64,000 nt of DNA, taken from Diaphorobacter sp. HDW4B. Lineage in GTDB: Bacteria > Pseudomonadota > Gammaproteobacteria > Burkholderiales > Burkholderiaceae_C. The stretch spans positions 186,001 to 250,000 of the forward strand of contig NZ_CP049905.1 in assembly GCF_011305535.1 (NCBI RefSeq), in the 5' to 3' direction. The notes under the pieces are model-generated. The model saw only the letters and a list, made by a program, of their open reading frames with translations. It did not search any database and had not been told where the DNA came from. Shown here one piece after another: positions 27,483-35,451 of the stretch. Positions within the stretch are counted from its first letter, which is position 1; every line of letters starts with the position of its first letter. The position numbers and the translations under genes were made by a program.

Positions 27483-30204
27483 CGACTTCCTCTTCCTCTT
27501 CCGAATTCATCGATGCCCCATTCTCCTTCTGCATCCACACTCGGTTGGCAATGACGGAAATGGAGGTGCCATAGTTACCCGGAGGAAAGCTTAGACCAAA
27601 TGCTGCAATCGGCTTCTTGAGCTCTTCGTTACCGGTTGGCATCAGACTGTGGATCATCAACAAAGGTTTAGCGCGCTGTTCTCGGTAGAAGACGTCGGAA
27701 ACTTGCATTTTCTTCTCATGCGCGGCAGCAACTCTTGTTTCAGCCAACGCCCGCGATTTCTCAGTTTTGCCGTTTTTTGCCAGCTCTTTCGCGTCTGCTT
27801 CCGCAGCATGGAGTGCATTTACCCTCTGCTCGTCGGTCAGCCCTAACCCCTCATCACCTCGCGAAGCAACGCGGTCTTTGGAAAGCAACCAGCATTCGTT
27901 CTCAACATTAAGTGCAGAGCGCTCCTGAACATTGAGGACATGCTCATTTTCAGAAATCCCACCCGGAGAGATCAACAGAACATCACAAGCTTCATGAACT
28001 GGACCAACTGCCCGCAAGTACTCAACGAGCACTTTCTTTTTCTCTTCAAACTTCGTGTGTGCCTGAAAGGAGGTCAAAAAGTCATCGACTACTGAAACGT
28101 CGACTCCCTCGAAAATCAATCCCTTTTTTGTCGGCCGCGCATGCCGTCCACCAAAGCCCTGCTTCCAGAAGCGTTCAATCAGTTCAAAGTTGTTTCGGTT
28201 GACCTGTTCATCCACTGAGAGCCAGTGGCTTTCTTTCAATAACCCACTGTAATTTTGCTTGAGCACGACCTCTTGCCCAGTTCGCATCTTGTTTGCAGCG
28301 GTGATGGACAACGCATCCGGATGGTCCTTGACGTAGAGGCCAAACTCCCTCGGACTCAACCCATCTCGCCGCATGCGTTTCACCTGCAGCACGAGTTCAT
28401 CCGCGGCATTGGCAATGTATGCATACCAGTCAATGCTGTCCCGCGACAGATGGACTCGGCACAGATCTTCGAAGCCCGCCCTGTATCCAAACCAGCGCCC
28501 CATCTGCATGAGGGTGTCATACATCTTGGTGCTACGGTACATGTAGCTGGTCGTGAGCCCCTCGACAGTCAGTCCACGGGACAAACTCAGACCACCGATC
28601 GCAATGGCCGTCAGTCCAATACCATCATCCGAATATTTCTTGTAGTCGAGAACCTCATCGCTGCCACTGTTGATCACATACATGTGCAAGTGCTCAAATA
28701 CGCCGACAAGTCCACCCTTGACGTCCTGCCACGTGACTCCAGAATCGGAATACTCGGCGTCAAAGGCATTCTTCAGGGCTTGCATCTGTGCGTTCCCAAC
28801 TGCACTTTCGTCAGGCATATGGGCATGCATCTCCACGGCTCTGCGGATTTTCCCCTCCCGCTCGCGCAAGAACTCGCGAACCTGTCTCTGCACACTCACA
28901 AACCGCGAGACATTGACCATCATCGAACAGTGCTTCTTTTCCTGCCCACGCAGATTTCGAATCGCCCGGGCAATGATGAAGGAATCAAGCGATGCATACA
29001 GACTGGCGGGCAATTCCGCCACCACAAAGTCACCCTTGTGATCCAGCGGAAGCAACTTCTCCGCGTCATCGATATGACGCAGGACCCGATCGCTGGAATC
29101 GTCGTTCAAGAACACCTTGTTGGCCCCAAAGTACGTGGTGGGGGCGTCCAGACAGTAGATGAAATCGCGTGGGAAAAGCTCTTCGAGAACTCCATCGCCG
29201 TAGACATCGGGATTTATGAAGATGTTGGCGAACGGAGTGGCCGTGTAGCCGACATAGCAGGACTTGGCAAACAAGGCGAGAATGCGCCGAATCGTCGCAT
29301 TGGTCCGAGTGGGGTCCACGTCCTCCTTGTTCGTGTTGATCGAAGCATTGTCAGCCTCATCATCGATGAGCAGCATCGGAACATCGGTGATTCGGTTATG
29401 CCTGTTCGCATTCAGATCGGCCAACCAACCATGCAATGCATCCAGAGTGGAGACATTCTTCTTGATAACAAGAATGATCGGCTTGCTGAAATCGTTGATC
29501 GTCCATCCGCTCTTCGCCGCTGTGTTGCTGTTGAAATCGTCAATGACGTTCGTGAGTGTCGCGGGATGGGGATACCCCTTCTGCAACCCGACCCCCACAG
29601 CCTGACGTTTCTTCTTGGGGTCGCTGGAGCGGCCAATGAAAGCTTCGTCGATTCGCTCCTGAGTCTGCTTGCGCAGGTTGTTGTGGATACCTGCGATCAC
29701 GATGATGAGCTTGTAGCCTGCGTCCGCAGCTCGTGCGATGACACCGGTGTAATTCGCGGTCTTCCCCGACTGCACATGTCCGATCACCAGTCCACGTCGA
29801 CTCCATGTGGTGCCCTCGGATTTCGGATCCTGCAGATGTCCAAGAATTCTGCCCGTCACATCGCTGAGTGTCTGCGTCAATCGAGGCGCCCAGCCCTCGC
29901 TTTCCAGAAAGTCGAAATATGCCTTGGAGTAGACCCAGTCGATATCGGAGCGCTTGTGAATCCATTGGTCATCGTGCTCCGCCGTGGTGTCGATCAGCGA
30001 AACACCCTCGCCCATTCGAGTCTCCACGGCGACCAGCGTGTCGGCAATGATGTTTTTCAGATCGCCACTGTAGTCAAACAAGGCCGCAAGCCCCTTGGCT
30101 TTTTTCTCGACCAGCTCGCGGGTTGGTGTGGAATCCAGATTGCTCAGCGCCGCAATCAGCGCATTTCGGATGTTCTTCTCTTCGGAAATTTCACGGTTGC
30201 TCAA
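27475..30204 (-). CDS. Z1 domain-containing superfamily 2 helicase-like ATPase of an Mza-type operon
   Basis: A 909-residue protein. Walker A is VIGHVQSGKTANYTG (about 140-154) and Walker B is MLLIDDEADNAS (277-288). The Z1 domain has the family string LSRGLTVEGLTTSY and then LMQMGRWFGYRAGF, equivalent to helicase motifs V-VI. Z1 proteins accompany MutL/MORC-like ATPases in restriction-like systems. It is presumably the motor that moves or remodels DNA for the DUF4420 nuclease. It overlaps the GHKL gene by 4 bp and the nuclease gene by 8 bp. Confidence 0.93.
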   Translation of the reverse strand: MSNREISEEKNIRNALIAALSNLDSTPTRELVEKKAKGLAALFDYSGDLKNIIADTLVAVETRMGEGVSLIDTTAEHDDQWIHKRSDIDWVYSKAYFDFLESEGWAPRLTQTLSDVTGRILGHLQDPKSEGTTWSRRGLVIGHVQSGKTANYTGVIARAADAGYKLIIVIAGIHNNLRKQTQERIDEAFIGRSSDPKKKRQAVGVGLQKGYPHPATLTNVIDDFNSNTAAKSGWTINDFSKPIILVIKKNVSTLDALHGWLADLNANRHNRITDVPMLLIDDEADNASINTNKEDVDPTRTNATIRRILALFAKSCYVGYTATPFANIFINPDVYGDGVLEELFPRDFIYCLDAPTTYFGANKVFLNDDSSDRVLRHIDDAEKLLPLDHKGDFVVAELPASLYASLDSFIIARAIRNLRGQEKKHCSMMVNVSRFVSVQRQVREFLREREGKIRRAVEMHAHMPDESAVGNAQMQALKNAFDAEYSDSGVTWQDVKGGLVGVFEHLHMYVINSGSDEVLDYKKYSDDGIGLTAIAIGGLSLSRGLTVEGLTTSYMYRSTKMYDTLMQMGRWFGYRAGFEDLCRVHLSRDSIDWYAYIANAADELVLQVKRMRRDGLSPREFGLYVKDHPDALSITAANKMRTGQEVVLKQNYSGLLKESHWLSVDEQVNRNNFELIERFWKQGFGGRHARPTKKGLIFEGVDVSVVDDFLTSFQAHTKFEEKKKVLVEYLRAVGPVHEACDVLLISPGGISENEHVLNVQERSALNVENECWLLSKDRVASRGDEGLGLTDEQRVNALHAAEADAKELAKNGKTEKSRALAETRVAAAHEKKMQVSDVFYREQRAKPLLMIHSLMPTGNEELKKPIAAFGLSFPPGNYGTSISVIANRVWMQKENGASMNSEEEEEVDA

Positions 30205-31679
30205 CTGAATGTCTCCTCAATGAATTTGTCGATGCTCTCGGATTGACCCTCGAACAATTTGGCGGACTCCACAACTCGCCGAAACTGATCGACATTCCCC
30301 GGACCATCTCCGAACATTTCCTGTCTTATCAATTTCAGGCGCTCATGCACCAGTGTCGGATCCGACTGCGCATCCGCCATTTCCTTGGGATGTGTCGAAT
30401 AATCCGAATAGATCATTTCCAAAGGCAATGCTGCCGAAACCGACTCGATCAGCAACTGCAACTGACCCGCCTGCTCCTTGTCCAGACCAGCCCTGAGACT
30501 GGAAATCAAAGGATGCTGGAGGTTGATTGCAAAGCGGACTCGGTCACGATCCGCATATCGCTCCCACATCGGCGCTGCCTGTTCCTGATAGAGCCGCATA
30601 CCCCGACCTCGATGCACGGAAATGCTCCGGCTGGTGATGGCATTGATGATCTGTCTCAGGCGCTCTCTAACGGCCAGTGGTGGGCGAGCTCGCGACTTCT
30701 TGATGTCGATGGTCCAATGCTCGTCCATGGCGTTGGAAAAGTCGATCTGGACACGGGCGAGCTTGGTTGTCTCCCCTTTGGGAACCAAGCGGAACCAGTC
30801 GCCCCACACCATCAGTCGCCCGTTTCGGTATACGTACACCCCCTGATTCGAAATGAAATCGCTTCTTTCACGATAGAGATCGAACTCCTTGACACTCAAC
30901 CGGCTGTGATGCGGCAGGATGTAGGGCTGCAGAGTGACCCGCTCGGAGCCAAAATGCACGACCTCTTCCGGAAGAAGCTGTGTTGCGGAGTTTTTTCTGC
31001 AGAAGGGATCGAATGCCTTCAACTGCAGCCCATTGACCGAAATCGAAAGTCGCTTGAAGCCGTCAATCTCACCTGCGAGAAACCGGTGAAAAACCAACGA
31101 GAGATGCTGCCTCAGAACCGAGAGCTTCTCTGCGATGATTTCCTCACGCAGTTCACCCGACTCACTTTCGGAAAGTCGGTCCAGATTCCTCCAGATCACC
31201 GCGGTGCCGGTGCCACTCAAGGAATCGATCATCGGCAGTGCGGCTATTTCGCTCTGCTCATGCACCTCGAGCAGCCATTCGTCCTTTTCATCGATCAGAT
31301 TCAGATTCCACGTGGCAGCGCTCAGAACTTCATTCTTGCGACTTGCCATGGTGAGAATGCGGCACTGCGAAAACGAAGCCGTCTTCAGCCCCAGACCAAA
31401 GCGGCCCAGATCCTTCGGCGAGCGCCGCGACTTTGGATTGGATGCTCCATGCCGCATGGCCTGAATCAGCTCCACCTCGGACAAACCGATCCCATTGTCG
31501 AGAATGACGAGAGAAGGATCCTTGCCCGCAAGATTGCAAAAGATCTGTATGTTGTCAGCGCCCGCCGATATGCTGTTGTCCAGCAGATCAGCCACGGCTG
31601 TTTCAAGCGAATAACCCAAATCACGCATGGTTGCCGAAAGACATGCAGCACTGGGTGGATGCGTCAGAACACGAGCCAT
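30201..31679 (-). CDS. MutL/MORC-like GHKL ATPase, first gene of an Mza-type operon
   Basis: A 492-residue protein with an N-terminal Bergerat-fold ATPase: N-box VADLLDNSISAGA (about 29-41), G1 box ILDNGIGL (59-66) and G2 loop GRFGLGLKTAS (92-102). The C-terminal half is mostly alpha/beta without a recognised domain. It resembles the MutL-like ATPases found with Z1 proteins. Dimer clamp formation on DNA upon ATP binding would be the family behaviour. It starts the operon; a divergent vsr gene lies 117 bp upstream. Confidence 0.92.
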   Translation of the reverse strand: MARVLTHPPSAACLSATMRDLGYSLETAVADLLDNSISAGADNIQIFCNLAGKDPSLVILDNGIGLSEVELIQAMRHGASNPKSRRSPKDLGRFGLGLKTASFSQCRILTMASRKNEVLSAATWNLNLIDEKDEWLLEVHEQSEIAALPMIDSLSGTGTAVIWRNLDRLSESESGELREEIIAEKLSVLRQHLSLVFHRFLAGEIDGFKRLSISVNGLQLKAFDPFCRKNSATQLLPEEVVHFGSERVTLQPYILPHHSRLSVKEFDLYRERSDFISNQGVYVYRNGRLMVWGDWFRLVPKGETTKLARVQIDFSNAMDEHWTIDIKKSRARPPLAVRERLRQIINAITSRSISVHRGRGMRLYQEQAAPMWERYADRDRVRFAINLQHPLISSLRAGLDKEQAGQLQLLIESVSAALPLEMIYSDYSTHPKEMADAQSDPTLVHERLKLIRQEMFGDGPGNVDQFRRVVESAKLFEGQSESIDKFIEETFS

Positions 31680-31796
31680 CAGATTCCCTCTGAGTTGTTT
31701 TTCTTGCCCTATCTAGCTTGATCGTCAAAAATCAATCACGATATTCGAATCGATTATGCCGTCAAACAATCGCTTCGAAGAGCCTCCGAGAATCAC
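31680..31796. promoter_or_regulatory. AT-rich divergent promoter region between the GHKL ATPase gene and vsr
   Basis: The 117 bp between two divergent starts is noticeably more AT-rich than its surroundings, including CAAAAATCAATCACGATATT and CGAATCGATTATGCCG. It must contain promoters for the Mza-type operon (minus) and for vsr (plus). I cannot define -35/-10 boxes with confidence. Confidence 0.5.
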
Positions 31797-32279
31797 ATGC
31801 GACATGAAACGTCACATCAACGAAGCCAAATGATGTCCTCCATTCGCAGTCGCGACACTGCGCCGGAAATGGCGCTGCGACTGCGCCTTCATGCCATGGG
31901 GTTTCGCTACCGGCTGAACGTTCGACGACTGCCAGGCTCTCCGGACATCGTGATGTCCAAATATCGAGCTGCCATATTCGTTCATGGCTGCTTCTGGCAT
32001 CGGCATGCCGACTGTAAATTCACCACCACACCCAAGGCAAATGCACAGTTCTGGCGGGAGAAATTCCAGAAGAATGTCGAGCGCGACCAGCGCGACATCG
32101 ACGCCCTTCGCAAAGAAGGTTGGCGAGTTGCCGTTGTTTGGGAATGTGCGACAAAGTTTTCCGCCGATATCACAGCACACGCGGTCGCAGAATGGCTGGG
32201 TGGCCATGAGCCCATGCTGGAGCTGGGGGCTGCAGATCTCCAGGCTTCGTCAACCCCCAATGGAGCGGATCATTCCTGA
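31797..32279 (+). CDS. vsr: Very short patch repair endonuclease
   Basis: A 160-residue Vsr homologue that nicks 5' of T in T:G mismatches arising from 5-methylcytosine deamination. Family features are RSQMMSSIRSRDTAPEMALR, LPGSPDIVMSKYRAAIFVHG, the Cys/His zinc-site and catalytic segment HGCFWHRHADC, and AQFWREKFQKNVERDQRD. It converges with the cytosine methyltransferase gene, and the two stop codons overlap by 10 bp, the usual partnership of Vsr with a C5 methylase. Confidence 0.95.
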   Translation: MRHETSHQRSQMMSSIRSRDTAPEMALRLRLHAMGFRYRLNVRRLPGSPDIVMSKYRAAIFVHGCFWHRHADCKFTTTPKANAQFWREKFQKNVERDQRDIDALRKEGWRVAVVWECATKFSADITAHAVAEWLGGHEPMLELGAADLQASSTPNGADHS

Positions 32280-33802
32280 CTCCGCGCTTGACCCTGCAAC
32301 AGGCTCTTCACCACACGACCCAACTTCAGGGCGAGCAACGGCGGCACGGCATTCCCAATCTGCGTGTACTGCTCGGTGCGATTGCCCATGAAGAAGTAGT
32401 TGTCCGGAAACGTCTGCAACCGCGCTGCCTCGCGCACAGTGAGGCTCCGGCACTGCGATGGGTCGTAGTGGATGTAGTAGTGGCCATCCTTGGCTATGTG
32501 CGCCACCACCGTCGTCGCCGGAAAACTCCTGCATTGCACGCGGAATCGGTCATTGAAGGGCACCGATGTGCGCTCTGAACTCTCTGCGACATTGCCGTGA
32601 TTTGGAAGCAGCTCGACAGGGTAGTTCTCCAATCGTGGCGACTTGCTGTGCGCGACCGCGTAGGAAGAGGCGAACATGTAGCGCTGGAGATCCGAGGCCA
32701 TGTGCGATCGGGCCTCATGCTGACAGACGCCGCCCACATCAGGATCCGACAACCACTCTCCCAATGAAGTCGACTGCGCAGTTGCAGGAAACCCGTATGG
32801 AATGAACGCGGCACCAACCGAACCATGAGTCGCATCCCTGCCGCGTGACGACATGACGTCCTTGGCCCGCTGCAGATCTTCCGTGTTCTTCCTGTTTGGA
32901 AGCAGCCTCGCAGCCCCTTGGACGACCGAGCGCCACTCCTCCAAGGTATCCCCCCGAGACAGGCGGCTTCTGATTTTCGGCAGCGAGTCGATCGCATCAC
33001 CAACGGTCGCAGCGTGTGCCGCTTCCGCAAGCAACTCATGCTGCGGCGTATTCAGCCCCTTCCGGACACCCAGAAGAATCACCCGGTGCCGCGCTTGTGG
33101 AATGCCGAACTTCTCGGACTCGATGACATAGTCCCGAGGATCGAGCGAGTTCTGATCACCACGCGCCACAAACGAGCGAATCTCGTACTCCAGATCCTTT
33201 GCGGGCCTGGACAGATCGTCGATGATTCGCTCGAACATGCTCGAACCCGAATGCTTTGACGAAAGCATTCCCTTGACGTTTTCCATGACGAAAATCGCCG
33301 GTTTGTGCTTCTTGATGATCCGCAGGTACTCTTGATAAAGGAAGTGCTTTTCGTCGGATTCAAACGTCTCGTCATTGGCTCGACGCGAGCGTCCGGCAAG
33401 TGAATACGCCTGACATGGTGGGCCGCCGATCAGAACCCATTCCTCGCTCCCATTCAGCGCGGAACGGATTTCCTTGTCGATGCCGCCGTTGTCGGACTTG
33501 CCCAGTTCCAGGCAGCGCGCTTCGCGCAGTGCATGACCGAACGCTGCAGCCACTTCCGGTTCTGCGCGAAACCTGGATTCGTCAATCTCACCGCGCATGT
33601 ATCGGTAGTAATGCTTGACGGCCTCGGTGCCCCGCAGTTGACGAAAAACGGAGCGCAGCGTCAGCGTGCCATGCGCGACCGGACTCTTCTCGATGGAGAG
33701 TGCGATCTTGAAAAAGGGTTGCTTTTCATGATCCAAGACCGAGGAAAAACCCTCGCCAAGCCCTCCCGGGCCTGCAAAAAGATCAATGATGGGGACCGAC
33801 AT
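32270..33802 (-). CDS. DNA (cytosine-5-)-methyltransferase
   Basis: A 510-residue C5-cytosine methyltransferase with all core motifs: I (IDLFAGPGGLGEGF), IV with the catalytic Cys (IGGPPCQAYSLAGRS, Cys about 130), VI (VMENVKGML), VIII (GIPQARHRVILLG), IX (REAARLQTFPD) and X (QIGNAVPPLLALKLG). The target-recognition region between VIII and IX is long, at some 200 residues. It is oriented convergently with vsr, next to the Mza-type operon, so it may mark self DNA for that system or be an independent modification gene. A perfect palindrome lies 29-51 bp upstream of its start. Confidence 0.95.
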   Translation of the reverse strand: MSVPIIDLFAGPGGLGEGFSSVLDHEKQPFFKIALSIEKSPVAHGTLTLRSVFRQLRGTEAVKHYYRYMRGEIDESRFRAEPEVAAAFGHALREARCLELGKSDNGGIDKEIRSALNGSEEWVLIGGPPCQAYSLAGRSRRANDETFESDEKHFLYQEYLRIIKKHKPAIFVMENVKGMLSSKHSGSSMFERIIDDLSRPAKDLEYEIRSFVARGDQNSLDPRDYVIESEKFGIPQARHRVILLGVRKGLNTPQHELLAEAAHAATVGDAIDSLPKIRSRLSRGDTLEEWRSVVQGAARLLPNRKNTEDLQRAKDVMSSRGRDATHGSVGAAFIPYGFPATAQSTSLGEWLSDPDVGGVCQHEARSHMASDLQRYMFASSYAVAHSKSPRLENYPVELLPNHGNVAESSERTSVPFNDRFRVQCRSFPATTVVAHIAKDGHYYIHYDPSQCRSLTVREAARLQTFPDNYFFMGNRTEQYTQIGNAVPPLLALKLGRVVKSLLQGQARSQE

Positions 33803-33830
33803 ACTTCACCTTGCTTGCTCTATCCTTCAT

Positions 33831-33853
33831 TCGATCAAAGCCGTTTTGATCGA
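33831..33853. promoter_or_regulatory. Palindrome upstream of the cytosine methyltransferase gene (candidate operator)
   Basis: TCGATCAAA (33831-33839) and TTTGATCGA (33845-33853) form perfect 9-bp arms around GCCGT. It is 29-51 bp upstream of the methyltransferase start, where an operator would sit. Many restriction-type methylases are controlled through such sites. No dedicated controller gene is visible next to it. Confidence 0.45.
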
Positions 33854-34090
33854 CGCTGCATTTTCCGTCAGCTTCAAGCGCAAATCATCCAATCTACCAC
33901 TAAACCCTTGTGCATTTCAGCATCTGGATGTCCCGGAGCGACCTCGAGGACAAGCCTGCATGAAAAGGGCTGAAAGCCTTGTGGATCACCCCAATTCGAC
34001 TCACGGCTTCGAGCATCAAGAAATGGTGCGCGTCATGACTCAAACACTGGGCACATCCACCCCAGCCAACCGAATCGAGGCTTTCCTGCT

Positions 34091-34618
34091 TCACCCGATC
34101 AGCGCACCCAACTCCTTGAAAGCCGCCCGAGAAATCCGCCTTCCCTCCTTGGCCGCATTGACTTGCAAGGCGACCCGCGCCACTTCCAGCAGATCGCGAT
34201 TGATCGCATAGCCTGCCCTGTTCTCCAGCCAAACCAGCAAGTCCGCCAAATGCCAGATGGAGGTGCTGCCCTCGTGCACGGGCACAGGGAAATCGGCGGC
34301 AGTGTGCATCAGCATCAGCTTGCGCATGTTCTGGCGCGAGACGCCGACAAGCTCGGCCACGTCCGACAGCCCCACCAGATCAGGGGCGACCTCGATCAGT
34401 TGAGCCGATGGGACTGCATTTCGTACATCCGCCAAGGCACTTTGCACAGCCACCTCGGCGGTTGGGGCCTCGCGAACGAACTCCAGCGCCAGGCGTCCGG
34501 GCTGGCCTGTGCCGACCAAAGCGTCGTCGCACCCGGCCTCGCCCAAGCGCTCGATCAAGGCGTCCATGTCGTCGCTTTCATTGGAGAGCTGATACTTGAG
34601 CACAAAGGTGAACTCCAT
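34091..34618 (-). CDS. Helix-turn-helix protein, probable antitoxin of a HicA-like pair
   Basis: About 175 residues. The N-terminal domain (MEFTFVLKYQLSNESDD...) has a ferredoxin-like alternation similar to HicB-type antitoxin folds. A MerR/AlpA-like HTH follows (LVGLSDVAELVGVSRQNMRK) with an SIWHLADLLVWLEN wing, and the C-terminus is basic. The ATG at 34618 has an AGGAG ribosome binding site and begins 7 bases after the stop of the upstream HicA-like gene. The order toxin-then-antitoxin and the palindromic operator ahead of the pair support a toxin-antitoxin unit. Pair identity is inferred, not proven. Confidence 0.7.
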   Translation of the reverse strand: MEFTFVLKYQLSNESDDMDALIERLGEAGCDDALVGTGQPGRLALEFVREAPTAEVAVQSALADVRNAVPSAQLIEVAPDLVGLSDVAELVGVSRQNMRKLMLMHTAADFPVPVHEGSTSIWHLADLLVWLENRAGYAINRDLLEVARVALQVNAAKEGRRISRAAFKELGALIG

Positions 34619-34625
34619 CGTCTTT

Positions 34626-34898
34626 CTACTCCTGTGATTGCTTGCCTTCATTTCCCGACTCCTGTCTGGAACAGTGATCGACAACACGCCTCAAGGCGCG
34701 CGCATGGTTTCCAGGATTTCTGGGCGTGCTCCAGACGCTCGTGATGCAGAACTCACCGCATCGACAATCGGCGTCGTTGTAGGGACAGTAGATCCGCCCC
34801 CATGCGTGACTGCCGCCGACCGTGATTCGCCAGCCAAGCATTTCCGCATGCCTCAACGCCTCCTCGACTTCTTTCTTTGGATGAGCCGGACGTGCCAT
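34626..34898 (-). CDS. Small HicA-like protein, probable toxin
   Basis: A 90-residue basic protein. KEVEEALRHAEMLGWRITVG followed by GSHAWGRIYCP resembles the double-stranded-RNA-binding-like fold of HicA mRNA interferases, where a Gly-Ser-His segment contributes the catalytic His. The centre has clustered cysteines (CPYNDADCRCGEFC), which is unusual for HicA and may bind metal. The tail RNPGNHARALRRVVDHC is basic. It is the first gene of a two-gene operon with the HTH protein. Confidence 0.65.
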   Translation of the reverse strand: MARPAHPKKEVEEALRHAEMLGWRITVGGSHAWGRIYCPYNDADCRCGEFCITSVWSTPRNPGNHARALRRVVDHCSRQESGNEGKQSQE

Positions 34899-34930
34899 CG
34901 ATGACCTCGAGTGTGAAGATGAATCATCAA

Positions 34931-34946
34931 GTTGTCAAATGACAAC
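34931..34946. promoter_or_regulatory. Palindromic operator and -35-like element before the HicA-like/HTH pair
   Basis: GTTGTCA-AA-TGACAAC, perfect 7-bp arms, 33 bp upstream of the HicA-like start. Read on the minus strand, the right part contains a consensus -35 hexamer TTGACA, so repressor binding here would block RNA polymerase. This is the arrangement expected for an autoregulated toxin-antitoxin operon. Confidence 0.6.
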
Positions 34947-35117
34947 CAAATCACAAGCCGTCCGATCTTCAAAAATGAATGCTCAAGCCTTTCAATCGAA
35001 CCCGCTGCTCATCGAATCTTCAACGCACACGCTCGACGCAACAACCAACCGGCATCAGAAGAACATCGCTCCATTCCAACTGCGCCAGTCAATTGAACTT
35101 GCGTTGCTCCAAAGTAA

Positions 35118-35147
35118 AAAGCCCGCAGCTTTGAGGCTGCGGGCTTT
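35118..35147. terminator. Strong bidirectional intrinsic terminator
   Basis: AAAGCCCGCAGC (35118-35129), loop TTTGAG, GCTGCGGGCTTT (35136-35147): a perfect 12-bp stem flanked by A-run and T-run, so it can act on both strands. On the minus strand it lies about 43 bp beyond the short E-W-E-stop tail at 35190, as a native terminator of a truncated gene would. Confidence 0.85.
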
Positions 35148-35189
35148 GGTTCTCCGGGGCTGACCCCATCGACATTTACGAGGAGGTGA

Positions 35190-35258
35190 TCACTCCCACT
35201 CCATCATCAACAGGCCGTCCAAACCCGCATGGTTAAAGGACTTGGCTGTGATCGACAT
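35190..35258 (-). other. Short open frame ending E-W-E-stop: candidate attachment site resembling the 3' end of guaA
   Basis: On the minus strand 22 codons run from ATG (35258) to a TGA at 35190, ending GLLMMEWE-stop. GMP synthase (GuaA) proteins commonly end in EWE, and the guaA 3' end is a known insertion hotspot for genomic islands. The bases GAGTGGGAGTGA followed by a native-looking terminator would be the displaced gene end, and the DNA to the right the inserted element. An in-frame TAA just upstream rules out a longer gene here. The full guaA would then lie beyond the right edge. This is inference from a 12-base match recalled from memory. Confidence 0.35.
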
Positions 35259-35263
35259 GGGCC

Positions 35264-35284
35264 TTTACCGTCGCTTTTACCGTC
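35264..35284. repeat. Two direct repeats TTTACCGTC, 12-bp period
   Basis: TTTACCGTC occurs at 35264-35272 and 35276-35284. They lie in the 550-bp gene-free stretch between the toxin-antitoxin pair (ends 34898) and the receiver-domain gene (35452), close to the presumed attachment site. They could be integrase arm or excisionase sites. Nothing else recognisable is seen in this stretch apart from the operator, the terminator and the E-W-E tail. Confidence 0.4.
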
Positions 35285-35451
35285 AGAAGCGCTTATCTTT
35301 TGCTGGCGCGGGAGATGGAGCGATTTGTGAGGGAGCGACGTTTTCGACACCATCATCAATCAGATCCGAGCATACCGGATTAGCATGCAGTCCGCTGACC
35401 GCCCTCACCAACATGACACTTGGGACTCTCCATTGACCTGAATGAATGGAA

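Noticed and set aside
28255-30246. A 663-codon plus-strand frame opposite the Z1 gene
   Set aside because: The minus-strand Z1 protein has clear Walker and Z1 motifs; the plus frame has no recognisable feature.
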